A program made the position numbers and the translations under genes. This document shows positions 46,198-54,431 of a DNA stretch of 64,000 nucleotides, one piece after another. Source of the DNA: Streptomyces fradiae ATCC 10745 = DSM 40063 (GTDB taxonomy: Bacteria > Actinomycetota > Actinomycetes > Streptomycetales > Streptomycetaceae). The DNA lies in NCBI RefSeq assembly GCF_008704425.1, contig NZ_CP023696.1, positions 2,156,501 through 2,220,500 of the forward strand. The letters run 5' to 3'. How positions within the stretch are numbered: the stretch's first letter is position 1; each line of letters opens with the position of its first letter. The notes beneath the pieces are model-generated. The model had not been told where the DNA came from, searched no databases, and saw only the letters and a program-made list of their open reading frames with translations.

Positions 46198-46292
46198 TCT
46201 CGGGCGGCACGGTGAAGCCCCGGGCGCCCGCTTGATGATCATGGGCGGACTCCGGGGCCGTCCGGCTGTCACCGGGTTCTCGCGGGTGGCCG

Positions 46293-46312
46293 TGTCGAAT
46301 ACGTGTCGAAGT
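46293..46312 (+). promoter_or_regulatory. Possible integrase arm-type site, left end
   Basis: TGTCGAATACGTGTCGAAGT contains two TGTCGAA boxes 12 bp apart, 96 bp inside attL. A near copy with the same orientation lies at 63214-63233 near attR, so these are candidate integrase arm sites. Confidence 0.45.
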
Positions 46313-46327
46313 TTCCGCGCCGCAGGG

Positions 46328-47722
46328 TCAGCCGGCGCCGGGCGGCTCCAGCAGGTCGCCCGCGGCTTCGAGTCGCCGCTTCAGGTCCGGAAGCTGCCCG
46401 TCCACGCACCGTGCGTACGTCGCGAGGAGCACCGCCACGCTGTTCCCGGCCCACTCCGCCACCTGGGCGGGCGGGACGCCGTCGTTGAGCCACTTGGTCA
46501 GGCGCGTGTGCCGGTTGTCGTACACGCGCCGTCCGGTCGGCGACGCGAAGACGTGGGGCGGCAGCACGGCCTCGCGCGCGCCGCGCCATGCCCGGCGGAT
46601 GACCGACCCGGCGAGGATGCCGCCCGACTCCCCCTGGAACAGCAGATCCCCCGGACGCAGCCGCTCGTCCCGGATGTGCTGCCGCAGAATGCGGGTGAGA
46701 GCCGGATGCCCCGGCACGGTACGCGTCTCCCCCTCCGCACGGCCCTTCAGGTCGCGCCGCTCATGAGTCTCCCCCGAGTCCGTCCACTGCTTGCCGACCT
46801 CAGGGGTCGCCGTGTGGATCAGCAGTTCGCACCACTGGTCCTCGGCGCCGGGGTCGGGCAGCGTGACGTCCTCCACCCGCATGGCCACGGCTTCCTCGGG
46901 TCGCAGACCGCAGTAGTAGAGCGTGGCGAAGAAGGCGTGGAGCCGCCTGCCGCCGCGCGGCCGGTGCCGTATCCAGTCGAGGATCGCCGCCGCCTGCTCG
47001 GGGTTCATCAGGGACCGCTTGTCCACAGTGTTCGTGGTCCTCGTGGCGGTCGTCGACTCCTTGCCCTTGGGCAGGGGATTGGCCCGCAGGACGCCCCGCC
47101 GGACGGCGTACTTCATGACGACGTTGAGGACCCGGCGGTTGCGCTTCCGGGACCAGGCCGCCGCCTGCGTGCCGTCGAGGCGGGTGTCGACGGCACGCAG
47201 GACCTGATCCACCCTCTCCGGCTCCTCCCAGACGGAGACGGGCGGGGAGTTCCGCTCCACCCACCTGAGGACGGCCACCACGTCCCGCGGCGCGTCCGGG
47301 CGCCGGCTGGTGTTGAACGCCCACTCCCGCAGGGCGGTGCGCACGGCCGCGGGCGTGAACCGGGTGGGCTTGGCCCGCAGCAGGGCGACGGTCGTCGCGG
47401 TGAGGGTCTTGGCGACGCTCTTGCGGCTGTTGCCGCCGAGCTGGTGCCAGCGGGCGTCCACGTACTCGACGGCGAAGCCGTACCAGCTCATGGCCGCCGC
47501 CTTCGAGCGGTGGGACACCGGAAGTCCGGTGGCGACGACGAACGCCTCGCCCCTGCCCGTGGCCCGGATCAGCTCGGAGCGGAAGCCCTCGGCGAGGGCG
47601 ACCGTGTCGAAGGGCTCACGCCAGCGCTTGCCCGCGACCACCCAGCGCACGGTGTACGTGTTCTTCCGGGCGCCCTTGTACGGGAGGATCTTGTAGACCT
47701 TGACGTCGTACGTCGTCTCCAT
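46328..47722 (-). CDS. int: Tyrosine site-specific integrase
   Basis: Recombinase of 464 residues that inserts and excises the AICE at tRNA-Arg. The catalytic domain shows the first Arg in YYCGLRPEEAVAMR (about 274), the His-x-x-Arg box in DNRHTRLTKW (His405, Arg407) and the nucleophile Tyr436 in VAVLLATYARC. The second His position reads GNS rather than GHS, a variation I recall from other AICE integrases. An N-terminal SAM-like core-binding domain precedes it. Its ATG shares one base with the xis stop (TGATG), so int and xis are co-translated. The gene points toward the adjacent attL. Confidence 0.94.
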   Translation of the reverse strand: METTYDVKVYKILPYKGARKNTYTVRWVVAGKRWREPFDTVALAEGFRSELIRATGRGEAFVVATGLPVSHRSKAAAMSWYGFAVEYVDARWHQLGGNSRKSVAKTLTATTVALLRAKPTRFTPAAVRTALREWAFNTSRRPDAPRDVVAVLRWVERNSPPVSVWEEPERVDQVLRAVDTRLDGTQAAAWSRKRNRRVLNVVMKYAVRRGVLRANPLPKGKESTTATRTTNTVDKRSLMNPEQAAAILDWIRHRPRGGRRLHAFFATLYYCGLRPEEAVAMRVEDVTLPDPGAEDQWCELLIHTATPEVGKQWTDSGETHERRDLKGRAEGETRTVPGHPALTRILRQHIRDERLRPGDLLFQGESGGILAGSVIRRAWRGAREAVLPPHVFASPTGRRVYDNRHTRLTKWLNDGVPPAQVAEWAGNSVAVLLATYARCVDGQLPDLKRRLEAAGDLLEPPGAG

Positions 47723-47919
47723 CAGACGGCGTCCTCACGGTCGTCGAGCCAGTGCTCGAGGTCGCTCCGACGGATCCGGAGGTCCCCGTTCGGGAGCTTG
47801 ATGCAGCGCGGCGCACGGCGCTTGGCCCGCCAGTCGTAGAAGGTCGAGCGCGAGATGGCCAGTTCCTCGCAGACCTCCGCGAGGGTGAGCATGCCGCGTG
47901 CACGGACGGCCGTGGTCAT
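47722..47919 (-). CDS. xis: Excisionase / MerR-like helix-turn-helix protein
   Basis: 65 residues that look like a DNA-binding excision factor: MLTLAEVCEELAISRSTFYD forms the winged-helix recognition unit and LPNGDLRIRRSDLEHWL the wing and final helix. It lies between repSA and int with overlaps of 4 bp and 1 bp, the conserved AICE order repSA-xis-int. It is expected to bend att DNA and favour excision by the integrase. Confidence 0.92.
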   Translation of the reverse strand: MTTAVRARGMLTLAEVCEELAISRSTFYDWRAKRRAPRCIKLPNGDLRIRRSDLEHWLDDREDAV

Positions 47920-49322
47920 GCCCTGCTCCCTTCGTCCAGGAGGGCTTCGCGCGCGGTCTCGCGGTTGTCCCGGAGGCCGCGGGCGATGGTGGCGGCGAGG
48001 GCGGCCTCACCCGGTGTGTGGCCGTGGCCTGCGTACTGCCAGTCGGCCAGGACCAGGACGGTGTCCGGCTCGCGGTCGTCGAGGCCGAGGGCGGAGGCTT
48101 CCTGCGCGGCGCGGTGGTCGGCGCGTGCCCGGCGGAGGGCGCCGAGGGTGGTGGAGTAGGCGCGCGACTTGGACGAGAAGTGCCCGCGGAATCCGAGCAT
48201 GTGCGCCCAGGCCCAGAGGCGCCGGTCCGGGTAGAGGCGGTCCAGGTCGCGACAGGCCGTGATCAGGCGGCGGGTGTGGTCGGGGACTCGGTGCAGGTCG
48301 AGCTCGGCGAGTTCCCCGATGCGGCGGTCCAGGGTGCCGGTGTTCTCGGCAGCCTTGGTGGCGTACTTGGCGACGTACGAGGCGACGGCCTGTTCCGTGA
48401 TGTCGGAGCCGTCGCCGAAGGCCTTGACCGGCCGGACGTCGAGTTGGTGCCCCCAGCGGAAGGTCCGCGTCGGCTGGTCGCCAGCGGCCGGGACGGAGAC
48501 CGACGTGTACGCGTGCGCGGCGGCGGCTCGTAGCGCGTCCGTGAGGAGGCCGACCGTGGCCCAGGCGGGCGGTGGTGTAGCGGGCCCCGCCGGTCCGTCG
48601 AGGCGTACGACGGCGTGGAAGTGCAGGGCCCCGCGCTTCTGGAACTCGGCGACCTTGCCGTACGAGACCCGCAGGTGTGCGGCGAGTTCCCGGCGGGTCA
48701 GGCCGGCGCGGGCGGCGAGTTCGCGGCGGAGCCGCGTGGTGAAACGCTGCCAGAGCTGCCCGGCGTGGTTGTTGAACAGGACGGCGCCCGCGTAGTCGTA
48801 GGTCTCCGGGTCGAGGGCGGTGCCCAGCTCCGGGGCGTCCGGCGCGTGCAGGACGCCGCAGCGGCAGGTGCTGTGGTCGGGTCGGTTGTGGACCGGGCCG
48901 AACGACGGGGCCGTGAGGGTGGCGAAGACGCGCGGGTGGTCCCGGACGGTGGCGGGGACGTCGCGGCGGTCGTCTCCGGCCAGGCCAGCGCGGATCAGGT
49001 GGTAGGTGTCGCCCGCGTAGGTCCAGGCGCAGGACGGGCAGCGGGACGCGCGGCGGTTTCCGCAGGCGAGGCGGAGGCGGCCACCCGGCTCGTGCGCGGT
49101 GGAGTAGTGGTGCAGGGTCTCGCCGCTGGTCTTGTCCTTGTGGAGGACCCAGCCGGTGAGGTGGATCGGGTCGGAGCATCCGCCGGTGCGGCGGACCTGG
49201 TCCTCCCAGCGTGCGTAGTCGGAGGCGGAGGCCACCCGGAGCAGGTCTCCAAGGGTGATCGGGTCGAGCAGTGCCTGTGGCGCGGGCGCACCCGGTGTCG
49301 CGGATGAGGCGCGGTGGGCCAT
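47916..49322 (-). CDS. repSA: Replication initiator RepSA (rolling-circle type)
   Basis: 468 residues. The HUH metal motif appears as GALHFHAVVRLDG (about 228-240) and the nicking Tyr region as ASYVAKYATKAAE (about 310-322), both features of pSAM2-type Rep proteins, which nick the double-strand origin after excision. A zinc-binding Cys set (CGNRRASRCPSC) precedes them. ATG complementary to 49320-49322 follows GGAAGGA. It is upstream of xis and int in one operon, so replication and excision are co-expressed. Confidence 0.92.
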   Translation of the reverse strand: MAHRASSATPGAPAPQALLDPITLGDLLRVASASDYARWEDQVRRTGGCSDPIHLTGWVLHKDKTSGETLHHYSTAHEPGGRLRLACGNRRASRCPSCAWTYAGDTYHLIRAGLAGDDRRDVPATVRDHPRVFATLTAPSFGPVHNRPDHSTCRCGVLHAPDAPELGTALDPETYDYAGAVLFNNHAGQLWQRFTTRLRRELAARAGLTRRELAAHLRVSYGKVAEFQKRGALHFHAVVRLDGPAGPATPPPAWATVGLLTDALRAAAAHAYTSVSVPAAGDQPTRTFRWGHQLDVRPVKAFGDGSDITEQAVASYVAKYATKAAENTGTLDRRIGELAELDLHRVPDHTRRLITACRDLDRLYPDRRLWAWAHMLGFRGHFSSKSRAYSTTLGALRRARADHRAAQEASALGLDDREPDTVLVLADWQYAGHGHTPGEAALAATIARGLRDNRETAREALLDEGSRA

Positions 49323-49410
49323 GCTGGATGTTCCTTCCGGTTGCGAGATCGGACAGGGACGGCGCCCGGGCGGCGGATGCTTGGCGGTATCGAGGCCGCC
49401 CGGGGGCCGG

Positions 49411-49722
49411 TCAACGGCGGTGCTGCGAGATCAGGGAGCGCAGGACGACGGCGCAGACGGCGACTGAGGCCGCGGTGACGGTGACGGCCAGGAGCATGGA
49501 GACCAGGACGGCGCCGACGACAAGGACGATGGCGGTGCCGCCGCCGACCAGGGCGAGCGCGGTACCGGGGGTGAGCTGAACCGCCGGTCGGGTCGAGGCC
49601 GGGACCGGGGCAGCAGGGGCGAGCGGGGACTGGGCGCCGGGGGTGACGGTGGTCGGCTGGACGACCGCGGGCGGGGCCGTGCCGGTGGGGTGGGGCATGG
49701 TCGGGAGCTTGGGCCGGAACAT
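49411..49722 (-). CDS. SpdD-like spread protein with a membrane segment
   Basis: 103 residues from an ATG (complement of 49720-49722) after AAGGAGAT, the strongest ribosome site in the element. A Pro/Ala-rich N-terminal half precedes one or two hydrophobic helices (ALALVGGGTAIVLVVGAVLV and the following stretch), ending SLISQHRR. Size, position between rep and tra genes, and layout match the SpdD proteins of AICEs, which help spread the element between hyphal compartments. Confidence 0.7.
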   Translation of the reverse strand: MFRPKLPTMPHPTGTAPPAVVQPTTVTPGAQSPLAPAAPVPASTRPAVQLTPGTALALVGGGTAIVLVVGAVLVSMLLAVTVTAASVAVCAVVLRSLISQHRR

Positions 49723-49745
49723 GAGCGGATCTCCTTTCGCGGGGC

Positions 49746-49901
49746 TTACTTCACGGCGGTGTCGATGACCGGGGCGAGGAGGCTGTCGGCGAGGAGGTAG
49801 CCGCCCAGCAGGAGCACGGCGACGAGCCACCAGGGCGGGCGGACGAGCTTGACGCCGAGGACTCCGACGCACAGCAGGGCGAACCAGAGTGGAACGTCCA
49901 C
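49746..49901 (-). CDS. 51-residue double-spanning membrane protein
   Basis: GTG (complement of 49899-49901) after GGAGG gives VDVPLWFALLCVGVLGVKLV, then a short PPWW turn, a second helix VAVLLLGGYLLADSLLA and tail PVIDTAVK. Small membrane proteins at this place in AICEs are linked to plasmid spread. It lies 23 bp upstream of the SpdD-like gene. Specific function unknown. Confidence 0.75.
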   Translation of the reverse strand: MDVPLWFALLCVGVLGVKLVRPPWWLVAVLLLGGYLLADSLLAPVIDTAVK

Positions 49902-49909
49902 GGGGCCTC

Positions 49910-50101
49910 CTAGCGGACCTTGCAGCGGTGGGTGCGGGCGGCGAGCTGGGCGGCGGACCGGCTGGAGTAGTCGGCGGACCAGCCGCAGCCGTCGGAGCCG
50001 CACACGGCGGCGTGCTTGGTCTGGCCGTTGCGGTCGCGGTGGGTGCCGATCTGCACGGGGCCGATCCGCATCAGGGAGTGGAAGAAGTCACGGGCGGGCA
50101 T
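49910..50101 (-). CDS. Mobile element transfer protein, 63 residues
   Basis: MPARDFFHSLMRIGPVQIGT followed by HAAVCGSDGCGWSADYSSRS and HRCKVR. The Cys-x4-Cys and C-terminal His/Cys suggest a small zinc-binding fold. Proteins with nearly this sequence are a regular part of streptomycete AICEs and are annotated as transfer proteins. ATG is complementary to 50099-50101. Confidence 0.82.
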   Translation of the reverse strand: MPARDFFHSLMRIGPVQIGTHRDRNGQTKHAAVCGSDGCGWSADYSSRSAAQLAARTHRCKVR

Positions 50102-50102
50102 G

Positions 50103-50297
50103 TCAGTCGGTCTCCGTTCGGTTCGTGGTCGGGTCGGGGAAGGAGGCGCGGATACCGGCGGCGGTGGCCGGGTCGGCGGTACGGCGGGCGGCTTCCTCGG
50201 CAAGCAGGTGCGCCAGGAACGGCCGGTCGGCGGCGGTCATCTCACGGGCGCCGTCGAGGTAGTCGGCGGCGGTCAGGTCGGCCGGCTCGCAGGTCAC
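50103..50297 (-). CDS. Small acidic AICE protein, 64 residues
   Basis: GTG (complement of 50295-50297) after AAGGAGA; VTCEPADLTAADYLDGARE is followed by a helix (FLAHLLAEEAARRTADP) and a Thr-rich tail. It ends one base before the next start. No family recognised; position within the spread operon is the only hint. Confidence 0.7.
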   Translation of the reverse strand: MTCEPADLTAADYLDGAREMTAADRPFLAHLLAEEAARRTADPATAAGIRASFPDPTTNRTETD

Positions 50298-50313
50298 CGG
50301 TGTCTCCTTCGTG

Positions 50314-51033
50314 TCAGGCGAGTCGGGCGGCGATGGCGTCGGCCAGCTGGGGCGGGACGCCGAGGCGGGCGCGCAGGGTCTCGGCGTCGATGGGCGCGCC
50401 GGTCCTTTCCTCGTGGTCGGCGGCGACCTTGCGCGCGTGGTCGACCAGCGCGGCCGGCACCGGCACTCCCGGGGAAGCCGGAAGCGGCGCGGCGGCGGGT
50501 ACGAGGGGGACTTCCTCGGGCACCGGAACCGCGACGGGCTCGGGCACCGGGTCCGGCTCAGCGGCGGCGGGTCGGTCAGCGACCGGCTCGGAAACCTCCT
50601 CGGGTGCGGGCTCCTGGTCCGGCTCCGAGTCCGAGTCCGGGGCGGCAGGTACCGGCGGAGCCGAGGGCCGGTCCGCAGGGGCGTGGGCGAGGAGGGTGCC
50701 GCCCATGAAGGCCAGGGCGGGCCAGGCCGCGACGAGGATGCGCAGCCAGGCCGGGACGCTCCCCAGGTCGAGGAGCCCGGCGGTGGCGACATTGGCGCCG
50801 AGGGAGGCGACCAGGGCGATGAGGAACCAGCACCAGGCCAGCCGGGACGGCCCGTCGGTACGCAGCCGGCGCCAGGCGGCGACCAGGAGCAGGTCCACCG
50901 AGACGGGGTACGCCCAGGCCTTCCAGCCGTCCTGTCCGGCGGCGGCGGCGAGGTCGTGCAGGTGCGCGAAGGACAGCGCTCCGGCGATGACGGCCTGGAC
51001 GAGCACGGCGTCCACGCGGAAGCGGGTCGTCAC
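50314..51033 (-). CDS. DUF2637-type membrane protein
   Basis: 239 residues with about four helices in the first 120 (VLVQAVIAGALSFAHLHDLA, SVDLLLVAAW, CWFLIALVASLGANVATAGLL, ILVAAWPALAFMGGTLLAH), an acidic Pro/Glu/Val-rich linker, then a helix-turn-helix-like end (DAETLRARLGVPPQLADAIA). DUF2637 proteins are typical of AICEs and streptomycete plasmids, upstream of tra. The GTG (complement of 51031-51033) overlaps the preceding stop by 4 bp. Confidence 0.85.
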   Translation of the reverse strand: MTTRFRVDAVLVQAVIAGALSFAHLHDLAAAAGQDGWKAWAYPVSVDLLLVAAWRRLRTDGPSRLAWCWFLIALVASLGANVATAGLLDLGSVPAWLRILVAAWPALAFMGGTLLAHAPADRPSAPPVPAAPDSDSEPDQEPAPEEVSEPVADRPAAAEPDPVPEPVAVPVPEEVPLVPAAAPLPASPGVPVPAALVDHARKVAADHEERTGAPIDAETLRARLGVPPQLADAIAARLA

Positions 51034-51233
51034 GGCTGCCCGCCGGGGTGCTGGGGGCCGTCATGGGGGTCGCAGCCGGACGGGAAGGCGTCGGGCGGCG
51101 GCTCGGGCAGGGAGACGGCCAGGGCGGGGCCGACGGCGTCGACGAAGTCAGGGTCGGCGCCGAAGGTGTGGGCGTACAGGGCCAAGGCGCTGAGCAGCTG
51201 AACCGTGCGGTGGAAGTCCTCACGGGCGTCCAC
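51030..51233 (-). CDS. 67-residue AICE protein of unknown function
   Basis: GTG (complement of 51231-51233) preceded by GGAGGTGA. VDAREDFHRTVQLLSALALY forms a helix, then AHTFGADPDFVDAVGPALAV and a Pro/Gly-rich tail. It lies between traSA and the DUF2637 gene, overlapping the latter by 4 bp. No domain recognised. Confidence 0.7.
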   Translation of the reverse strand: MDAREDFHRTVQLLSALALYAHTFGADPDFVDAVGPALAVSLPEPPPDAFPSGCDPHDGPQHPGGQP

Positions 51234-51313
51234 GGGTTCACCTCCGGTTTCCGGCATGGGAGGGGTAGGGACCTGGCGCGAAGCGGTCGCGCCGACCGGG
51301 CGGTGGGTGTGGG

Positions 51314-52669
51314 TCAGGCGGTGGCGGGTGCCGTCTTGGACAGCGGTACCCGTGCCGACGGCAGCGCGGCGACCGCGGGCCGGAAGGGCGCGAGGGCGGG
51401 CACGTCGGGAGTGCGGTCGGCGTACTTGTTGCAGAGGTTCACGGCCTGGCGCAGAGAGGTGTGCGGGGCGCGGATGCGGTGCCAGCCGCCGGAGGAGTCC
51501 CCGGAGATGGCGAGCCCGCGGGTCTCGGCGGGGATCTGGATGGCGGCCAGGACGGCGTCCGGGGCGATGTCGCCGAAGGCCATGTTCGCGCTGGTCTCGT
51601 CGTTGACGCGGTGGGCGGTGCGGCCGGTGAGCTGGGCGCGGAGCATGGTGATGCCCTTGCCGAGTTCGGAGCCGAAGCGCTGCCCGCAGATCTCCAGGTA
51701 GATGCCTGCGGCACGGCCGAGCTGGGCGAGGCGGACCAGGGCCGTGATGATGCGGTCCCGGCGCTTCTCTTCCTCCTTGGAGGCGTACAGGGCGAGTTCG
51801 GCGACCTCGTCGACCAGGACCACCACCGGCACCGGACGGCGGTCTTCGGGCAGGTCCCAGATGTCGGCGGCGATCTCCGCATCCGGCACCGCGACGCTGA
51901 TCCGCTGCTCGGCACGGATGAGCTGGTACACCTCCTGCATGTGCGTGACGAGCGCTTCCAGCAGCTCCAGGGCGGTGTCCGGGTTGTCGGCGAGCGCGGA
52001 GAACCGGCGTGCCAGCGGGAACAGCTCCACGCCTTGCTTGCAGTCGATACCGACCAGGGCGACATGTTGCGGGGCGAGGCCGGCGACGAGGTTGCGCTGG
52101 TAGACGGACTTGCCGGACTCGGTCGCCCCCAGGGTCAGGCCGTGCGGAACGGTGCGGTAGTCGCGGTAGTGGACGGAGCCGTCCGCCCGGAGGGCGACCG
52201 GGACGCGCATCGGGCGGGTGTCGAGCCGGGCGGGCATCTGCACCCGCTTGAGTACGTCGTAGCCGGTCATCCGCACTTCGACCACGCCGGAGCGCAGCTC
52301 GCGGGAGGTTACGCCGTACATGCCGAACGAGTGGCGCAGCCGGTCCGAGGCGGCGGCGACGTCGAAGGCGTCCTGCCCCGGACGGAGCTTGAGCCGGAGG
52401 ACCACCCCGGTGCGGGCGGGAAGCAGCCGCAGAATGCGCGGCGGGCGGGAGTCCGGCGCCATCCGGTTCGTCATCCGGGCGAGGGCCAGGCGCCAGCGGG
52501 GCGGCGGAACCGTCAGGCCGCAGGCGTCCATGACCGAGGCGTAGCGGAAGAGGACCCGCAGGACGGCGAGGGTGACCCCGAAGGTCAGCCAGTACCAGGC
52601 GGGGCGCCGCCACCGCAGGAGACCCGCGGTAGCGACGACCACCAGCAGTAACACCGTCGGCCACGTCAC
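51314..52669 (-). CDS. traSA: FtsK/SpoIIIE-like DNA translocase TraSA
   Basis: Single protein that moves double-stranded AICE DNA between mycelia. 451 residues: two N-terminal membrane helices (TVLLLVVVATAGLLRW; YWLTFGVTLAVLRVLF), a linker, then the motor with Walker A LGATESGKSVYQ (about 187-198) and Walker B VVVLVDEVAELAL (about 282), and a C-terminal region with RTAHRVNDETSANMAFGD. GTG (complement of 52667-52669) lies 3 bp after the stop of the SCO3933-like gene. The helix that recognises clt repeats is expected near the C-terminus but is not obvious. Confidence 0.93.
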   Translation of the reverse strand: MTWPTVLLLVVVATAGLLRWRRPAWYWLTFGVTLAVLRVLFRYASVMDACGLTVPPPRWRLALARMTNRMAPDSRPPRILRLLPARTGVVLRLKLRPGQDAFDVAAASDRLRHSFGMYGVTSRELRSGVVEVRMTGYDVLKRVQMPARLDTRPMRVPVALRADGSVHYRDYRTVPHGLTLGATESGKSVYQRNLVAGLAPQHVALVGIDCKQGVELFPLARRFSALADNPDTALELLEALVTHMQEVYQLIRAEQRISVAVPDAEIAADIWDLPEDRRPVPVVVLVDEVAELALYASKEEEKRRDRIITALVRLAQLGRAAGIYLEICGQRFGSELGKGITMLRAQLTGRTAHRVNDETSANMAFGDIAPDAVLAAIQIPAETRGLAISGDSSGGWHRIRAPHTSLRQAVNLCNKYADRTPDVPALAPFRPAVAALPSARVPLSKTAPATA

Positions 52670-52672
52670 GGC

Positions 52673-53029
52673 TCAGGCCGCCTTCGAGGCCGCGCCCGCG
52701 GCGGCCAGGGAGGTCACCGCGACCGCGCGGAAGGCGATCCCGTGCCGCTTCTGGCCGTTGAACTCGTTCTCCCACGGCCGCGCGACGAGCCCCGTGAGCG
52801 CGACCGGGGTGCCCATGGCCAGCTCCTCGGAGACGCCGGTCTCGGGGACGGTGAGGGAAAGGATCTCCACCTCGTTGTTCGCCGCGAACATCACGTCCAC
52901 GGTCATCAGCTTCGCGCCGGTCTCGGCGTCCAAGGCGATCTCGCCGGTCCGGCGGTCCTTCACCTTGGGCTGCGGGGCCTTGGCCACCATCACGACGGCG
53001 CTGGAGGTGTCGACGGGGATCTGACGCAT
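52673..53029 (-). CDS. SCO3933-family protein
   Basis: 118 residues, ATG complementary to 53027-53029. MRQIPVDTSSAVVMVAKAPQ opens an OB-like beta fold (GTPVALTGLVARPWENEFNG; GIAFRAVAVTSLAAAG), a family that precedes traSA in many AICEs and is called regulatory by name. It is the first gene of the transfer operon, and its promoter carries two KorSA-type palindromes. Confidence 0.8.
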   Translation of the reverse strand: MRQIPVDTSSAVVMVAKAPQPKVKDRRTGEIALDAETGAKLMTVDVMFAANNEVEILSLTVPETGVSEELAMGTPVALTGLVARPWENEFNGQKRHGIAFRAVAVTSLAAAGAASKAA

Positions 53030-53062
53030 GACAGAGCACTCCTCTACAGGTGCGGATCTCCA

Positions 53063-53082
53063 TCACTCATGTACATGAGTGA
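53063..53082. promoter_or_regulatory. KorSA-type operator 1 (perfect 20-bp palindrome)
   Basis: TCACTCATGTACATGAGTGA equals its own reverse complement and lies 34 bp upstream of the transfer operon start. Inferred operator of the HutC-type repressor encoded next to it. Confidence 0.8.
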
Positions 53083-53098
53083 CATGAAGAAGAGTGCA

Positions 53099-53118
53099 TC
53101 ACTCCTGTACATGAGTCA
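53099..53118. promoter_or_regulatory. KorSA-type operator 2
   Basis: TCACTCCTGTACATGAGTCA, 36 bp from operator 1 centre to centre, with two mismatched pairs. It lies between korSA's stop and the transfer operon. Confidence 0.75.
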
Positions 53119-53168
53119 ACCCGCCGCGACCCGGGAGTCTCGGCGGGTTGGGATGAGTTGATGTTGCG

Positions 53169-53948
53169 TCAGTCGGCGGCCGGAATGCGGTACTCGAAGA
53201 CGAACTGGTCAGCCGCCATGAGCGTGTCGCAGACCTCGACCACACGCCCCTCGGTCGTACGAGCCTCACGGACCAGATGGACCACCGCGGAACCGGGGCT
53301 GAGCGCCAGCTCGGACGCCTCGGCCTTGGAGGCCGGCCGCGCCTGAAGCGTCTCGACGAACTCGGCGAACTCATGCCCGTGGTCTTCGAGCCGGGCGTAG
53401 ATGCCACCGCCGCCAGGGTTCTCGGCGAACAACTCCGGGATCTCCTTCACCACATCCCACGGGAGGTAGGACGTGGCGGTCTCCACCGGAGTGCCGTTGC
53501 GGAAGTAGAGACGACGCCGGGCGAGCACCTGCGCGCCGACATCGACACCCAGGCGTCGGGCGGCGTCCTCGGGCGCCTCCATGGGCCCGATGAACAGGAC
53601 ACTGACCTTGGCGGTGGCGCCGGACTGCGCCGATTCGGCGAGGTAGGCGGCCTTGCCGCCACGCCGGTGCGATCGGCGGAACCGGTCGGAGGAGCGGTGC
53701 CGCACCGGCGGCCGGTCCTTCACAATCGAGCCCTTGCCGTGCCGGGTCTCCACCAGCCCGCTCGCGCGCACCTCGGCCATGGCCTTGCGGATCGTGCCGC
53801 CTGAGACCCCGTAGCGGTCGACCAGCTCGGACTCACTCGGCACCATGTCGCCGGGCTTGAGGACCCCGGCCCGGATCTGCTGCACGATCTCGTCGGCGAT
53901 CTGCACGTACCGAGGTACGGCCCTCTCACCTCCTACTGCGGTTCCCAT
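53169..53948 (-). CDS. korSA: KorSA-like GntR/HutC repressor of the AICE
   Basis: 259 residues: a winged helix (about 12-80, VPSESELVDRYGVSGGTIRK and GLVETRHGKGSIVKD) and a C-terminal UTRA ligand domain (about 105-250). In pSAM2, KorSA represses the activator of excision and replication genes. ATG complementary to 53946-53948 lies 31 bp from the divergent Nudix gene, with an operator copy between or over the two starts. Two more operator copies follow its 3' end, ahead of the transfer operon. Confidence 0.88.
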   Translation of the reverse strand: MGTAVGGERAVPRYVQIADEIVQQIRAGVLKPGDMVPSESELVDRYGVSGGTIRKAMAEVRASGLVETRHGKGSIVKDRPPVRHRSSDRFRRSHRRGGKAAYLAESAQSGATAKVSVLFIGPMEAPEDAARRLGVDVGAQVLARRRLYFRNGTPVETATSYLPWDVVKEIPELFAENPGGGGIYARLEDHGHEFAEFVETLQARPASKAEASELALSPGSAVVHLVREARTTEGRVVEVCDTLMAADQFVFEYRIPAAD

Positions 53949-53969
53949 CGTCCTTCTCAGCCTCCTATG

Positions 53970-53985
53970 CTCCTGTACATGAGTG
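53970..53985. promoter_or_regulatory. KorSA-type operator 3, overlapping the Nudix start codon
   Basis: CTCCTGTACATGAGTG is nearly identical to operator 2 and includes the ATG at 53979. A bound repressor would block both korSA (divergent) and the Nudix gene. Confidence 0.75.
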
Positions 53986-54431
53986 AATCACAGGGAGCCA
54001 CGCCTGCACCGTTGCACTCGGTGTCCGTAGCCGGGGTGGTCGTGCGCGAGGACGGGCGGCTCCTGGCGATTCGCCGCGCCGACAACGGCACCTGGGAGCT
54101 TCCCGGCGGAGTGCTCGAACTCGACGAGACCCCCGAGGCCGGCGTAGCCCGCGAGGTCCTGGAGGAGACGGGCATCTACGTCGAGGTGGACGAGCTGACC
54201 GGCGTCTACAAGAACACGACGCGAGGCATCGTGGCCCTGGTCTTCCGCTGCAAGCCCTCCGGCGGCACCGAGCGCACGTCAAGCGAGTCGACGGCCGTCG
54301 ACTGGCTCACCCCGGAGGAGGTCAGCGAGCGCATGGCCGAGGTCTACGCCATCAGGCTCCTGGACGCCCTGGACGGCAACGGCCCCCACGTACGAAGCCA
54401 CGACGGGAAGCGGCTCATCACAGCGGGATAA
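53979..54431 (+). CDS. pif: Nudix hydrolase, Pif-like
   Basis: 150 residues from ATG 53979 (MSESQGATPAPLHS). The Nudix box is complete: GGVLELDETPEAGVAREVLE followed by ETGI, where the REVLEE core and the Glu after Gly bind metal. In pSAM2 the Pif protein, which has a Nudix motif, stops transfer between cells that already hold the element; the location beside korSA fits. There is no ribosome site before 53979 or the alternative ATG 53967, so translation may be leaderless. Operator 3 overlaps the start. Confidence 0.82.
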   Translation: MSESQGATPAPLHSVSVAGVVVREDGRLLAIRRADNGTWELPGGVLELDETPEAGVAREVLEETGIYVEVDELTGVYKNTTRGIVALVFRCKPSGGTERTSSESTAVDWLTPEEVSERMAEVYAIRLLDALDGNGPHVRSHDGKRLITAG

